A stretch of DNA of 64,000 nucleotides from Neoceratodus forsteri (lineage: Eukaryota > Chordata > Ceratodontiformes > Ceratodontidae). This document shows, piece by piece, positions 1-10,900 of the stretch (the first letter of the stretch is position 1; each line of letters opens with the position of its first letter). The stretch lies in assembly GCA_016271365.2 (NCBI GenBank), contig JADMNL010000023.1, positions 607,003,501 through 607,067,500 on the forward strand, given 5' to 3'. The notes below the pieces were generated by a model. That model was not told the origin of the DNA and did no database searches. It worked only from the letters and a program-made list of their open reading frames with translations. Made by a program: the position numbers and the translations under genes.

Positions 1-820
1 CAAAACTGCATTGAAAAGACAGTGAATACAAAGAATATATGCATAATAATGGGCCTCGAGCAGAAAGGAGGACTTGAAATACTAAATTGCTTATATCTCA
101 GGAACTGTGCGACATAAAAAAAATGAAAATTTCATATGAATTATGACATTCCTGGCTAGTTTTGCCTTAGCCCCTGTTGAGGGACTAAGCATTTTTCTGG
201 CGAAAAGTCATTATCTCGCACCATTTCGAGATACAGGCCCGAAAGGCACAGCCGGACACCGTAATGTTATCCTATGGGAAAAACGTCAACTTTGGAGGCT
301 GTAACTTTGCAGCCCTCAATATTTTTCACCGAACTACCAAAGGCACATCTGTGGCATGTTGGCTGTCTTCCTCCAAATTTCAGCCCAATAGACCAAACCA
401 TTCATTTGCAGCGAGGTGGCAAAGAATTCTGTTATTTTGGGCATAGTGTCGTAAAATAGTGTGTAAAATCCGACACTTTCGCCATAATCATGAAGAGGTA
501 TGGGTGAGTGCGATACTACTGTGTGACACTACTTTTCCAGAAATTTTAAAAACATATTTCTGGGGTGTTTAACCCAAAATAAAGACACAGCCTAGCATTC
601 TGAGGGTCCCACTAGGTAAACACAAAAGAATTGTGTCCCTAGATGGTCCCAATTTTAAATGCCAAGCATTTTCTGATCACCAGCTGAAAACAAATGGTGG
701 ATTTGCGACAGTACTAGGGCCATTGCGACACTAAAAAGTGCAGAGAAACTGTGAGAAGGTGAAAGTGAAACTGGCAGGCAGTACTGCTGAGCAGGCAACA
801 CAGGTGGTGGTTAATGATGT
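1..820. other. AT-rich stretch without a recognised gene
   Basis: No open reading frame longer than about 61 codons lies here, and the two that exist overlap on the same strand in different frames. I see no reverse-transcriptase motif, no terminal inverted repeat and no tandem array. The text looks like unique or very old repeat DNA. Confidence 0.5.
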
Positions 821-920
821 AGTCACTGTGTGGATAAATAGGTGATGATATAATCACTATGTGGATAACGAAGTTATCCAAATAGTGATTACATCACACC
901 CATTTATCCACACAGTGACT
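821..920. repeat. 100-bp imperfect palindrome (hairpin)
   Basis: The left arm (821-869) starts AGTCACTGTGTGGATAAA and the right arm (873-920) is its reverse complement with about five differences. The loop is only GAA. Each arm is itself a duplicated motif of the type RTCACTRTGTGGATAA, so the hairpin has a repeated internal period of about 30 bp. This looks like a fold-back MITE relic or one end of a larger fold-back transposon. No target-site duplication was recognised. Confidence 0.75.
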
Positions 921-1269
921 CAGATAATAAGTTATGTGTCAGTTTTATCCTGACACCTGTTGCATAAATTGATTTCTTTATTGAAAATTGTTAACATAAA
1001 ATTGAAGGTCTCTGACATTAGTGTTAATCTCATTTCCAGCTATAACATATGGGATGGGCAACTTAGCGATACATAGTTAAATAGCATACAGTTATAAGTT
1101 ACATAAATAGTTTCTTTACACAAAGTGGCCTACATATAATTAAAGATGTTCAAGAAGCAGATCATTTTCCTGTAATTATTTGCCAGGAAGTGTTACACGC
1201 TTATCTACTACCATATATAAAGTATTGATATACTGTATTTTAACAGGAGTTACTGATTTGAACATAGCT

Positions 1270-2420
1270 GGGGGCAGACCAGATTTCAGGAAATCGAGAG
1301 ATGTAAGCTTTCTATTCTCCTAGTGTCTGACATTTTGGGGTGGGGAATGGGATTTATGTCTACAAGTCTAAGTAGAGAGGATGAAGGAAAGGCATGAAAA
1401 ATCCGCTACATGTTTACCCTACAGGCTTGCATTTGATGAATTTGGGCATGCATATTACAGCATGGCAGTTCCTGTGGGCCTCAGAAGGATCACTCCAGTT
1501 GGTGTAACATACTGCAATGGTGACTTTGATAAGTGCAGATTAGTATAAAGCAATAGAAGACACTGCACATCATCTGTCTTTGCTAGCTGGGACCGGAGGC
1601 AGTTCTGTAAACTGTGTCCCAATAGTGAAAGGAGAAGAACAGAAGATCTAGTTTAATATTGCTCATTTCATACTTCAAGGAATAGAAAGTCTTTTAGTAC
1701 AGCTTTTCATAGACTTAAATGGCTTGGAGTGAAGCTTGAAGACAATTTTATCTATGGGGTTGTAGAATCTAGATTCTGGTCTAGCCAAATGCCCTCCCTG
1801 GGTGGCATCTGGAAATGAGCCATGGCTCAGTGTACCTTTCCTGGTAAACATTTTTAAATCAATCAATAGGATATCTGTATCAGAACACAGTTTCTATTTT
1901 TGAGTCACTGTGTTGTCCAAAACTGCATTTTCTGTTTAGGTTGGCTAGCTTGTGTTTTGTACCATTTTGTTTAAGGATAGCAAGCTACAGCTGAGCCAAT
2001 ATTTCATGAAGAAGTCATCAGCAGATTTGTCTCAAGAGCACCAATGTTTGCTCACTTGTGTGAAGTATAGCGTCATCAGTGTAATTTGGTAGTACCCATC
2101 TTGTGAAGATGATGGGTAGATAATACATAGCAAGAGGGAAGTTGAAGTGGCAAGGACCAGGCTCAAGGGACCCTTGACATTCTCTGCAGAATGTATAAGG
2201 TTGTCTGTCCTAGCAGTACCATTTTAGAGCAATCAGTCCTGTAGAAGTGAAACTAGCTTACGGCTAAACCACTCACTCTGAAATTTGAAGTGTGGATAAA
2301 AAGAGGGTATGTCAACTGTGTCAAAGGCTTTGACTAGATCAATGAAAATAGCACACTACAGAGGACTCCTGTCCTTGTCTGAGTATAAAGAGTTTTTAAT
2401 CTTTAGGATGGATGAAGTGG
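1270..2420 (-). pseudogene. LINE reverse-transcriptase relic, clade uncertain
   Basis: The minus strand around 2295-2360 reads CAIFIDLVKAFDTVD, the conserved palm motif of non-LTR retrotransposon reverse transcriptases (F-x-D-x-x-K-A-F-D). About 60-90 codons further on, with frame changes, it reads GSLEPGPCHFNFPL and then NYTDDAIL, matching the QGxxxxPxLFN and Y/F-A-D-D blocks, with the first catalytic-box residue pair changed to TDD. The later part (about 1680-1870) contains a weak thumb-like stretch. Stops and frameshifts are frequent, so the element is long dead. The AFDTVD/ADDAIL wording differs from the CR1 and L2 copies elsewhere in the window, so this is a third LINE lineage. The 3' boundary is not visible. 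Confidence 0.6.
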
Positions 2421-2454
2421 TTGAGTAGTCTTTATGAAAAGAGATTGAAATGAT

Positions 2455-3512
2455 AGTTGGTGGTAGCTGGAGTACCACAGGGATCAGTCCTGGTCCTCTG
2501 CCGTAACTCTTCGATATGTTCATCAACGCATCAAGAGGGAATCCTGGCCAGCTTGTGTCTTTTCACAGATGATCTGAAGCTCTGTGGGAGGGTGGATAGT
2601 GATGAGGGAATCAGGAAATGGAGAGTGACCTGCAAAGGCTAGGGATATGGTCTAAGATTTTCAGTTGACATTTTATGCCAAAAAGTGCAGAGTGATGCAC
2701 CTGGGAACAAGAACCTCACGATAGAGTACTGGATAAGTGGGGTAAGACTCAGCACTCTGGCTGAAGAATGGGACCTAGGAGTTATCATCAGTGAAAAGCT
2801 CAGACAATCAAGCCTGTGCAACAAAGCCTATAGCAAGGCAAAGAGGATGCTGAGGGTGTATCAGGAAGAGTATTGATAGCAGAAGGAAAGAGGCAATTTA
2901 CCCCTTTATAGTTCTTTGGTGAGGTCTCACCTGAGTACTGCACCCAGTTCTGGAGTCCTTACATCAAGAAAGATAAGGACAGGCTGCAGATGATGCAGTG
3001 AAGGGTGACTAAGATGATTCAGGGCCAACAGTGCAAGTATTATGAGGAACACCTCAAGACACTGAACATGTACTCATGGAGCCCAGAAGGGGTGGGGTGG
3101 GGATATCATAGTGACCTTCAAATTTCTAAAAGGAATAAACAAGGTGGAGTGTAGTGAATTATTTAGCATGAGTAACAGATTGCAGGCACAAGTGGAAACT
3201 GTCAGGAGGTATGTTAAGGAGCAACATGAGGAAGTATTATTTTGCAGAAAGGGTGGTGGGACCATGGACCAGTTTACTAGCCAAGGTGATGGGTGCTAAA
3301 ATCATTACTGGTTTCAAGCTTGGCTGGGACAGAGTGAAGGGTATAATGGTTGCTTGGGATGACAGAAACTGAGTGAGGAATAGGGGATGCATAGGAGGGC
3401 AAGGACCCCTGGATAGACAATAGGTCCTGGGGTTCCTAACATACCATGGGCAGATTGAATGTACAATTGGTCTTCCTCTGCCGTCCATTGTCTATATTTC
3501 TGTGTTTCTATA
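2455..3512 (+). mobile_element. CR1-type LINE, 5'-truncated, dead
   Basis: This piece covers the C-terminal half of a CR1 reverse transcriptase. It opens with AGVPQGSVL, then a degraded catalytic box (LFTDDLKLCGRVD, expected FADDTKLCGRVD), then EEWDLGVIISEKL and a thumb region with RMLR. The text TYSWSPEG with FKFLKGINKVE is the usual CR1 3' coding sequence (YTLEERR and KYLKGINKV in better copies). It ends in a tail resembling CTATATTTCTGTGTTTCTAT near 3512, like the other CR1 tails in this window. The frame is broken several times and the endonuclease and ORF1 are missing, as is normal for 5'-truncated LINE insertions. Confidence 0.85.
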
Positions 3513-4289
3513 AATTAACTGAAGAAAACAATTCTGTTGACACAGTCTGTGAGCCGGGTCTCACATTGCTTTCCTATTTTGGAGATGGTTGGCAGGATAG
3601 AAATTTTGTGGTAGTTTTCTACATCCAATGTGTCATTTCACATGTGGATTTGCACAACTACTGTCAGCTTCTAAATATCTGATGCTGAGCTCTGAGTAAA
3701 GGATAGATTTATAAAATGTGTTACTTGCTTGTGTATTGAAAATGTGATAAGAGCATTGGCTCCAGACCGTCCTGCCCTTTATTTTAGTTAAATTTTAAAA
3801 GAATAACGCACCTTTAGTACTTCAAGATTTTTTACTTTAGAAAAGCAGAACAACTTGGCTTGAGGTGTTCCAGTCATAAGTGCAGGGTTGTGAAGTTAGG
3901 TTTCACTTGTCAGGCTGTGATTATGCACAGTTAGGTGAAGAAGGAACTGAAAATGTTGCTTTCTAAGAGTGCAGGCTTTCCTTTCACCTTAGTACTGTGA
4001 CAGAAAACTGGTGTTAAACAACGGTTGTTAAAAACAGTAAAAATTCTGAAATAAATGGGAAAAGCCAGATTAAAAGTAGTGCTAATTTAGAAATGTTTAA
4101 ATCTAAACAAATGCAAACCAGACTCAAAATGAGGAAAAGGGATATCTCAAGACAGCGCCAAAGGTAATTAAAATGGTGTAACATGTATAGGATCAAACTT
4201 TTTACTGGAACATGTATTGCTGCTTCATGGATACAGCTTGTACAAAGACATTTGCTGCATACATAGCCAGAGGATTTTCCTGTGGATGT
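3513..4289. other. No recognised feature
   Basis: This is AT-rich sequence between two LINE copies. Short open reading frames are present on both strands but none shows a motif, bias or homology that I recognise. Confidence 0.4.
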
Positions 4290-4292
4290 AAT

Positions 4293-4327
<35 letters not shown>

Positions 4328-7300
4328 TTTATTTTTAAACGCCTTTCAAAATATCAAGGCTTTACATGTCAGAATCCATAATATAAAATATCACATAAAA
4401 CATATAAATACAATAAATACATAGCAACATCACATATTAAGAATCAACAATAAAATCATCCATACAGTCGAAAAATAATATTAATACTTAAATATCAGTT
4501 AATCATCCAGAAGGCCATCTACCACAGGTAGGTTTTCAGATTTTCTTAAATACCTCCACGGAGGTGCCTCCCTTAACTGGCGAGTAAAGAATTCCAAAGA
4601 GTGGGAGCTGCATAGGAGAAAGCTCTGCTACCAGGAGATTTTAAACGCAATCTTGGAATCTCTAACAACCCCTCGTCAGCTGAGCGATGATCGTGGCCGG
4701 ACAGTAAGGCACCAGAAGTTTTTCAGATAGGTCGGACCCTGATCGTGAAGGGCTTTAAAAGTCAATAAATGACTTTAAAGGTGATCCACCACCCGATGGA
4801 AGCCAGTGCAGTCGCGCAGTACCGGGTAATATGACTGGATCTCCTTCTCCCAGTCAGCACCCTGGCTGCAGCGTTCTGCACCAGCTGAAGGTGATGGATT
4901 TCAACCCCAGAAAGCCCAAAGTAAGGGCATTGCAGCAGTCCAGCCATGAGGACACAAAGCGTGGACCAACATTGGCAAAGAGTCAGGACGGAACAAGGTG
5001 GCGCACCTGCCAATATTCCTGAGATGATAAAAGGAAGTCCTGACAACGGCCGACACTTGAGATTGAAAAGGTCAGCCTGTCGTCTAGGACAATCCCCAGG
5101 TTGCGCACCCGTTCAGAGGTCGAAGTGACACGCCGTCAAAGAAAACTTCAGAGGCGAGCCATCACTCTGCCTCATTATCTGACCACCAGGGTCCACCACC
5201 AATACCTCTGTCTTCTCTGAGTTCAACTTCAACCAACTAGAATTCATCCATCCTCGGATTTCTTCCAGACAGTTATTAAACACCTTGAGAGCTCCATCCT
5301 GGTCAGGCGCAAAGACAGGTATAGCTGGGTGTCATCTGCATAGCAGTGAAACCTCAGCCCATACTGTCTTATAATGTCTCCGAGGGCAGCATATACACTG
5401 CAAATAACATAGGTGACAACACTGAACCCTGAGGCACCCCACACAACAAAGAAGTTGGGGCAGAGGAATGAACCCCGACACAACTCTTTGTGATCTCCCA
5501 GTAAGGAATGAAGTGAACCATTTTAAAACAGTTCGACATTCCACATATTTGCTTCAGGTGTGCTAACAACAAAAGGTGATTCATAGTGTCAAAGGCTGAC
5601 GAGAGATCAAGAAGAACTAGAATAGAACTTCTCTTCTGATCCTCCGCCCTCAGAAGATCATTAAGCACCGAACAAGTGCAGTCTGGTGCTTGTGTCTTTA
5701 CGAAAACCAGACTGGAAGGATTCGTAGACATTATGGATGGTTAAATGGCCTTCCAATTGGCTGCCACTACCTTCTCAATAATCTTCCCAAAAGGGAAGGT
5801 TAGAGATAGGTCTGTAGTTTGAAAAACAGTCTGGGTCCAAAGTAGCTTTCTTCAGTAGAGGTGCAACCACTGCTTCTTTCAGGGAGTTAAAACTCACCTG
5901 ACTCTAAGGAACACCAGACTATTTGCACCATAACTGGGCCAATGATCTCAAGACAACCCAAAATTGGGGAGTTGGTCCAGGGTCTAAACTCACAGCTTTT
6001 AGGCCGCACACTATGGATGATCCTCATAATATCCACGACCTCCAGTTGGCAAAAGGAACTCCAAGAGAAACTAGGCATTGTGAACTAGCACTGTTCCACA
6101 ACATCACCCTTAGAGATTGCTGGATGCAAGCCCGCCCTGATGTAGTCCACCTTATTTGCAAAGAACCGAGCGAGCTCCTCGCACTCCAATTGCAAAAAGC
6201 TTTCCGGACTTGTAGACAGGCTGGGTTGCACAGTCTGTCCACAGTCCGAAACAGCTGGGCCAGTCGATTCTGTGCAACTGAAATCTCCCTGGACAGGAAT
6301 TCTGCCTTCTTATGGGTGATTGCAGATTGATAGATAGAATAGTGTTCTATCAATCTAAGGTGGTCAGCATCAAGGCGGACTTGCGCCAGCACCGCTCTAA
6401 CCTTCGCCCTGTCTCCATAGCTCCCTCAGTGTCCCATCAAACCAAGGGGACCTGGGGCGAAGGGATAAGCTGGGCTCATGAACAGGAGCAATAAAATCCA
6501 GGGCCACCATAACGGCCGTATTATAAGCCAACACCAGTTCCCCTGGATTACTGCTAGCTAACATGGGGATGAGATCAAGGACCACAGCAAGGCCCTGAGA
6601 AGTGATATTTCGTAATGGGCAGTACCTGACCATCTCCACAGGGAAGGCCTTCTAAGGAGGGGTAAAAATTGAACCTCACGGTGTGGTGGTCCAGATCAAG
6701 TGACTGGTTCCACCCACGTTGGATGAGTCAATCCCTAAGAGGAAGACTAAATCCAGAGGAGTGCCCAGATCTGTGTGTAGCAGTGGAAACTACCTGTGTG
6801 AGGCCCAAAGAAGACATAAGTTGGAGGAAGTAGTTACCAAATTGTGAGAGTTCATCGTCAATCCAGGCATTAAAGTCACCCAGAACCATCAATCTGGGAG
6901 ACTCAAATGACATATCGACGAGGAAGTCTGCTACTTCCTGTAAAGCGTTCCCATCTCCGGTTGGACGGTGAGATGAGAGCGAGTTGACGCCTACATCTGC
7001 TACAACTGTGCACTCAAAGATTCCGCCTCACCTACCCCACATTCGTGAGGCCCAATTTAGTCTTGAAACAGACTGCAACCCCCTCCCCTGCAGTCCAATC
7101 TTGGGGTGTATCACCAAATACCAGCGGAACCATGGCCTCCAATATGGGGCCAGAATTTTCATCCAGCCAGGTCTCGTGATGCAAGCCAGGTCAGCTGAGC
7201 TAACAAGATCAGCAATAATAGTGGTCTTATTCCTAACAGACCTGGCATTGCATAACACCCCGAGTTGGACAAACCTCGGAGGTTGTCCGACCTATCTGCC

Positions 7301-7390
7301 CACCATCTGTTGACTCTGAGGTTGAAAATTTAAATTCGGTAAGGTGTGATCCAGGGATATGTTTTCTTCTAACCTTCACCTTCCTGAGAG
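4290..7390 (-). mobile_element. L2-clade LINE, about 3.1 kb, nearly complete ORF2, dead
   Basis: Read on the minus strand, the element starts near 7390. Its endonuclease N-terminus (LCNARSVRNKTTIIADL, 7200-7258) is followed by LMVLGDFNAWIDDELS (around 6860-6900), which holds the catalytic GDFN motif. The reverse transcriptase follows in pieces: VLLDLSSAFDTMNH (about 5600), [11 protein letters not shown] (about 5415-5450), CYADDTQLYLSL (about 5310-5345, catalytic YADD intact) and HHLQLVQNAAARVLTGRR (about 4860-4900), which is the L2-type thumb wording. The 3' UTR ends in a TAATAA run at 4296-4326, so the element has an ATT-type tail. Frame changes occur about every 300-400 bp. Most long plus-strand open frames in this interval are antisense shadows. 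Confidence 0.9.
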
Positions 7391-7434
7391 AGCATGATGG
7401 TTGCAGACAGACAAAGAAGACAGTGTGTGTGGCT

Positions 7435-7496
7435 TCTTCTTCTTGTTCCATGCTTGGAACAGTCTGCCAACAAAGGTAGTGGGGGCAAAACAGTGT

Positions 7497-7528
<32 letters not shown>

Positions 7529-7620
7529 TGTGGTGGGGGTTCAGGCTTGCATGGGATAGGCATAGCAGAATTCTGGTAAGTAGTCAGGGAGGCGAGGGTT
7601 GTCAGAGATCATACTGAACA
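7435..7620 (+). mobile_element. CR1 3'-end relic with internal GT microsatellite
   Basis: The text around CATGCTTGGAACAGTCTGCC and the following GGTAGTGGGGGCAAAACAGT matches the 3' coding end of the other CR1 copies here (CATGGAACAGCCT, GGTGGTGGGGCAAAAACAGT). It is split by a GT run at about 7486-7528, after which the CR1 text resumes (TCAGGCTTGCATGGGATAGG). The microsatellite therefore grew inside an old CR1 end. The fragment abuts an opposite-orientation CR1 tail at about 7622. Confidence 0.6.
7486..7528. repeat. GT microsatellite
   Basis: An almost uninterrupted GT dinucleotide run of about 40 bp. It lies inside the CR1 3' relic just described. Confidence 0.95.
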
Positions 7621-7621
7621 T

Positions 7622-8985
7622 ACGAAATTGCCAGCAGAAAAAGGCCCACAGGTTTATCAAATCTGCCCGATTGTGCAGCTCTTAGTTTCATATTACTACA
7701 GCTGCCCCAGCCCCACCAAACCTGTCCCTTCCTCCCCTTTCCTGGTCTTTCCCCTCTTTGTATTCTTGTCTGTACTAATCCTGCCCTTGACTCTATCCCA
7801 ACCCTGCTTAAAGCTATCCACTGACCTCAATTTGATTAACTCCTCCAGCAGTGCATTCCATCTCACCACCACTCTCTGTAAAATAGTGCCTCCTCATGTC
7901 CCTCCTGAATCTTCCTCCTTCCAACTTCAGACTGTGCCCCAGTGACCTTCCCCCCTTTAAGTGGAACAATCCTCCCTCTCTGATTTTGTTTATGCCTTTC
8001 AATACTTAAAGGTCTCTACCATATCCCCTCTTTCCTTCTCTCTTCCAGTGAATACATGTTGAGCTCACTCAATTTTTCCTCATATGGCAACTCTCCCAGT
8101 CCCATGATCATTTTCGTAACCCTCTCCAGTAGTCTCACATCCTTTTGAGGTATGGGCACCAGTACTGCACACAGTACTCCAAGTGTGGCCTCACCAGTGA
8201 GCTATAAAAGGGCAGGATGACTTCCTCCTTTCTAGAGGTGATCCCTCTGGCAATGCATCCCAGCATCCTATTTGCCCTTGCTGCTGACCTCCTACACTGT
8301 GCTGATACCTTCATGTCCCTTGTGACTATTACCCCGTGGTCCCTTTCCTCCTCTGAAGCTGTTACCTGCACTCCCCTAGCCAGTAGCTGGTCCTGAAATT
8401 TCTTGCACCAAGGTGCATGACCTTGCACTTCTGAGCATTAAACCCCAACTGCCATTCCCTAGACCAACGTTCGAGTTTAGCTAGATCCTCCCTGAGTCCC
8501 TGCCTCCCTTCCTCATTGTCCACTTTTGCACAAATCTTAGTGTCATCTGCGAACAGACTAATCTTACTCTTGACCCCCTCTTCCATGTTTCCAATGAAGA
8601 CACTGAACAAAGGGGATCCAGCACTGAACCTTGCAGTACCCCACTTGTTACTGGCCTTGGTTTGGATGTCTCCTCCTTACAACTACCCTTGGTTGTCTGC
8701 CCTGTAACCAGCTCTCAAACCACCCACCAGTTTCTCCCCACCCCATGTCCCTCAGCTTGCTCATTAACCTCCCCTGGGACACCAAGTCGAAAGCCTTGCT
8801 GAAGTCCAGGTACAAGACATCTACAGCATAACCTTCATCAACCTCCTTAGTGACCCAGTCGAAGAAGTCAATCAGGTTAGTTTGGCATGATCTTCCCAAG
8901 ACAAACCCATGCTGTCTCTCATCCTGTAGACCATTACTATTGAGAAAGGCTATCAACCTCTCCTTTAGAATGTGTAAAACAAAAG
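7622..8985 (-). mobile_element. CR1-type LINE, 5'-truncated, minus strand
   Basis: On the minus strand the piece starts inside the reverse transcriptase. The clear blocks are QHGFVLGRSCQTNLIDFFD and VDVLYLDFSKAFDLV (8730-8930), [17 protein letters not shown] (8530-8560, catalytic FADD intact), KLERWSREWQLGFNAQKC (8430-8490), then DHGVIVTRDMK, RMLGCIARGI and PHLEYCVQYW (8135-8340). The 3' coding end and UTR run down to about 7622, where CATACGAAATTGCCAGCAG is the reversed tail. Frames change at least twice. The wording is typical CR1. The 5' end lies next to a Penelope-like fragment at about 8985-9010. Confidence 0.92.
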
Positions 8986-8989
8986 ACAA

Positions 8990-9860
8990 GGCGCGTCAGC
9001 ATGTGGTCTAAAAGCAAAACAAAATGGTTATATTAAATACCGCTGAGAAACAGAAAATAGAGTTAAAATCTACGTTTGACCTTAGGTCTTCTTCAGGAAG
9101 TATCTAAAGAGAAAAAAACAAGTTAGTGTAGAGGAGAGGTAAAATGAGAGAGTATATATGTGAGAGAAGAAGAGGGAGGCTAAGGAGAAGAAGTGATAAA
9201 TGGTAAGATTAAGAGAGAATCTATGAAACAAAAGGTGATGATGGGAAAGATAAAACATAATGGAGAGAAAGAGCTGGGAAGTTCCCAGGTAGAGAGTGAT
9301 TAACAGGGCCTTGTAAGAAGGCTGAAAGGTGACAAATGTGTGGAAGGAGACAGAAATGGAGACATATGGTGAAATGAAAATAAATCAGTACAAAACAAAT
9401 TGACTTTAGGGGAAAAAGGGAGGCTGAAAGATGTTAGTGGAAAATAAGTCTATCATTTAAACCAGAGGGCTGCTGGGAGCCAAGGCGGATGATCAGCTTG
9501 GCTTCCATGTTTTTCTATGATTAGGATCCCGGAAGCCCTGCTGAAGGACACAAACAGAAAGGTCATTGACATTGTGGTCCCTGGAGATAAAGTGGGATAC
9601 AATGGGTTTAGCAGTTTCACCATTCCTGACCGCTCTGTAATGTTCCTGAAGCGGTCAGCAAGACGCCTACCAGTTTCTCCAATGTACATAGCTGAACACC
9701 TCCTGCAAAGAATACAGTACACTACATTAGTGGAGGTGCATGAGAACTCCTTGGTGATGTGAAAAACACCTGTAGGCCCCAGAATCTCAGTTACACTGGA
9801 AATAAATTTGCAGGTGTAGCAGTGAGCCCTGTTGCAAGGTTTGCAAAACATATTTCAGGC
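8990..9860 (-). mobile_element. Penelope-like retroelement, 3' part with GIY-YIG endonuclease
   Basis: A minus-strand open frame (9453-9851) begins with a zinc-binding pattern CKPCNRAHCYTC. It continues with VVYCILCRRC, MYIGETGRRLADRF and more of a GIY-YIG nuclease domain. GIY is represented by VVY, YIG is intact, and the conserved arginine after it is present. That combination is the C-terminal endonuclease of Penelope-like elements. The rest of the nuclease is frameshifted. The 3' UTR runs down to about 9000 and contains a hammerhead-like core (9070-9100). The reverse transcriptase is missing, so the copy is 5'-truncated and inactive. Confidence 0.85.
9068..9100 (-). ncRNA. Hammerhead-ribozyme-like core in Penelope-like 3' end, degraded
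   Basis: On the minus strand the order is CTGAAGA, then stem II GACC-TAA-GGTC, then AAAC. This matches the hammerhead order CTGANGA, stem II, GAAA, except that the G before the AAA is missing. Hammerhead motifs are known at the ends of Penelope-like elements, and this one lies in the expected place. Loss of the G suggests it no longer cleaves. Confidence 0.55.
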
Positions 9861-9995
9861 AGAATGTGAAACATGCAGCTGTACTGTTCATAAGGAGGTA
9901 TGAAAAATGCCAGTGTTGAAAATCTGGCATGAAAATAATGCAAATTTGTGAAGTTACAATGGTGTGTGGAAACTGCGCAATGCACGCTGGTAAAA

Positions 9996-10217
9996 CAGCC
10001 ATTTTGGGGATTTTTGTCACCAAATTTGAAACATAGGTTTTGAGAGTCCCCTCATGAACAGTGGTACTGTCATTTTGTTAATCGGTCCCAAAGGTGATTC
10101 CGCTAATGACCATAAAATCACCTTCGGGACTGAATAATGCCATGACAGTAACTGAATTCATGAGGAGTGGTCCCAATAACTCTATGTTGAAATTTAGTTC
10201 CCAAATTCCCAAAATGG
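9996..10217. repeat. About 220-bp imperfect palindrome
   Basis: The left outer arm begins CAGCCATTTTGGGGATTT at 9996, and the right outer arm ends with the reverse complement (CCCAAAATGGCTG, ending near 10217). The inner arms CCCCTCATGAACAG...GGTCCCAAAGGTGATT and AAATCACCTTCGGGACT...TCATGAGGAG pair around a loop of about 15 bp centred near 10107. Pairing is roughly 80 percent with small gaps. It contains no coding sequence. A fold-back MITE is the likeliest explanation. Confidence 0.75.
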
Positions 10218-10544
10218 CTGAGAATATACCAAAGTTGAAAAACCCTATTTATGCCATTTACAGCTTACGGCATTTCTTCAGTTAGCATTCGGCTTTGAAG
10301 AATGCAGGCGTGTTCAGTCCACGAAGATCATTGTGTCAGGCTCCGGAGGTAAGTACAGGGTGAAGAGGGTGTGGGGAGGGGTGGGAGATACGTAAAGTGT
10401 GGATGCGGGTTGAGGAGGGAGCAGGACAGACCTGCAAGGACTTTTTCTGATTTACAGGTTTTAAAAAAAAAAAACATTGCAGGACTTTTTTACAGGGGCA
10501 TTGGCATGCTGGGGTGGGCTCCAAGTGTACCACCTGAGTGTTTT

Positions 10545-10900
10545 GGGAGGGTGCTGTAGCTGACAGGAGATTGGGCACCCCGCCAGCACATACCAAAATG
10601 AAGAGGAGACAAGAGCCAAGAGTGGGCACCCCTCGGCACACAACAAATGGGGGGACATTATACTGACAGGGAGTGGGCTCCCCATCAGCAAATTAAACTG
10701 AGAAAGGGGACTAAAGCCGATGGGGATTAGGCCCCCATTGTCAAGAAAGACTGTTGAGGCGCATGATGCTGAGGGATTGGGCACCTCCTCAGCACACCGT
10801 GAAATGGGAGGAGGGGCATTATGCCAATGGGGAGTGGGATCCTGTCGGCAAATTAAGTGGGTTGGGGCATGCCCGATGGGGATTGGGTACCCCTGAAGTT
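10545..10900. repeat. GC-rich degenerate minisatellite, unit about 65-70 bp
   Basis: The motif pair GGGGATTGGGCACCCC and GTCAGCACA or GTCGGCAAATTAA recurs about six times: near 10570, 10625, 10670, 10725, 10775, 10835 and 10880. Each unit can form a small hairpin because the GGGCACCCC part is followed by the complement of the preceding GCTGANGGGG. Spacing varies from about 45 to 70 bp, so it is degenerate. Such subrepeats are common inside non-autonomous DNA transposons, but no terminal repeats were identified around it. Confidence 0.6.

Noticed and set aside
5923..6392. Overlapping 135- and 122-codon open frames on both strands
   Set aside because: Both lie inside the minus-strand L2. The plus-strand frame is antisense and the minus-strand frame is part of the decayed L2 protein.
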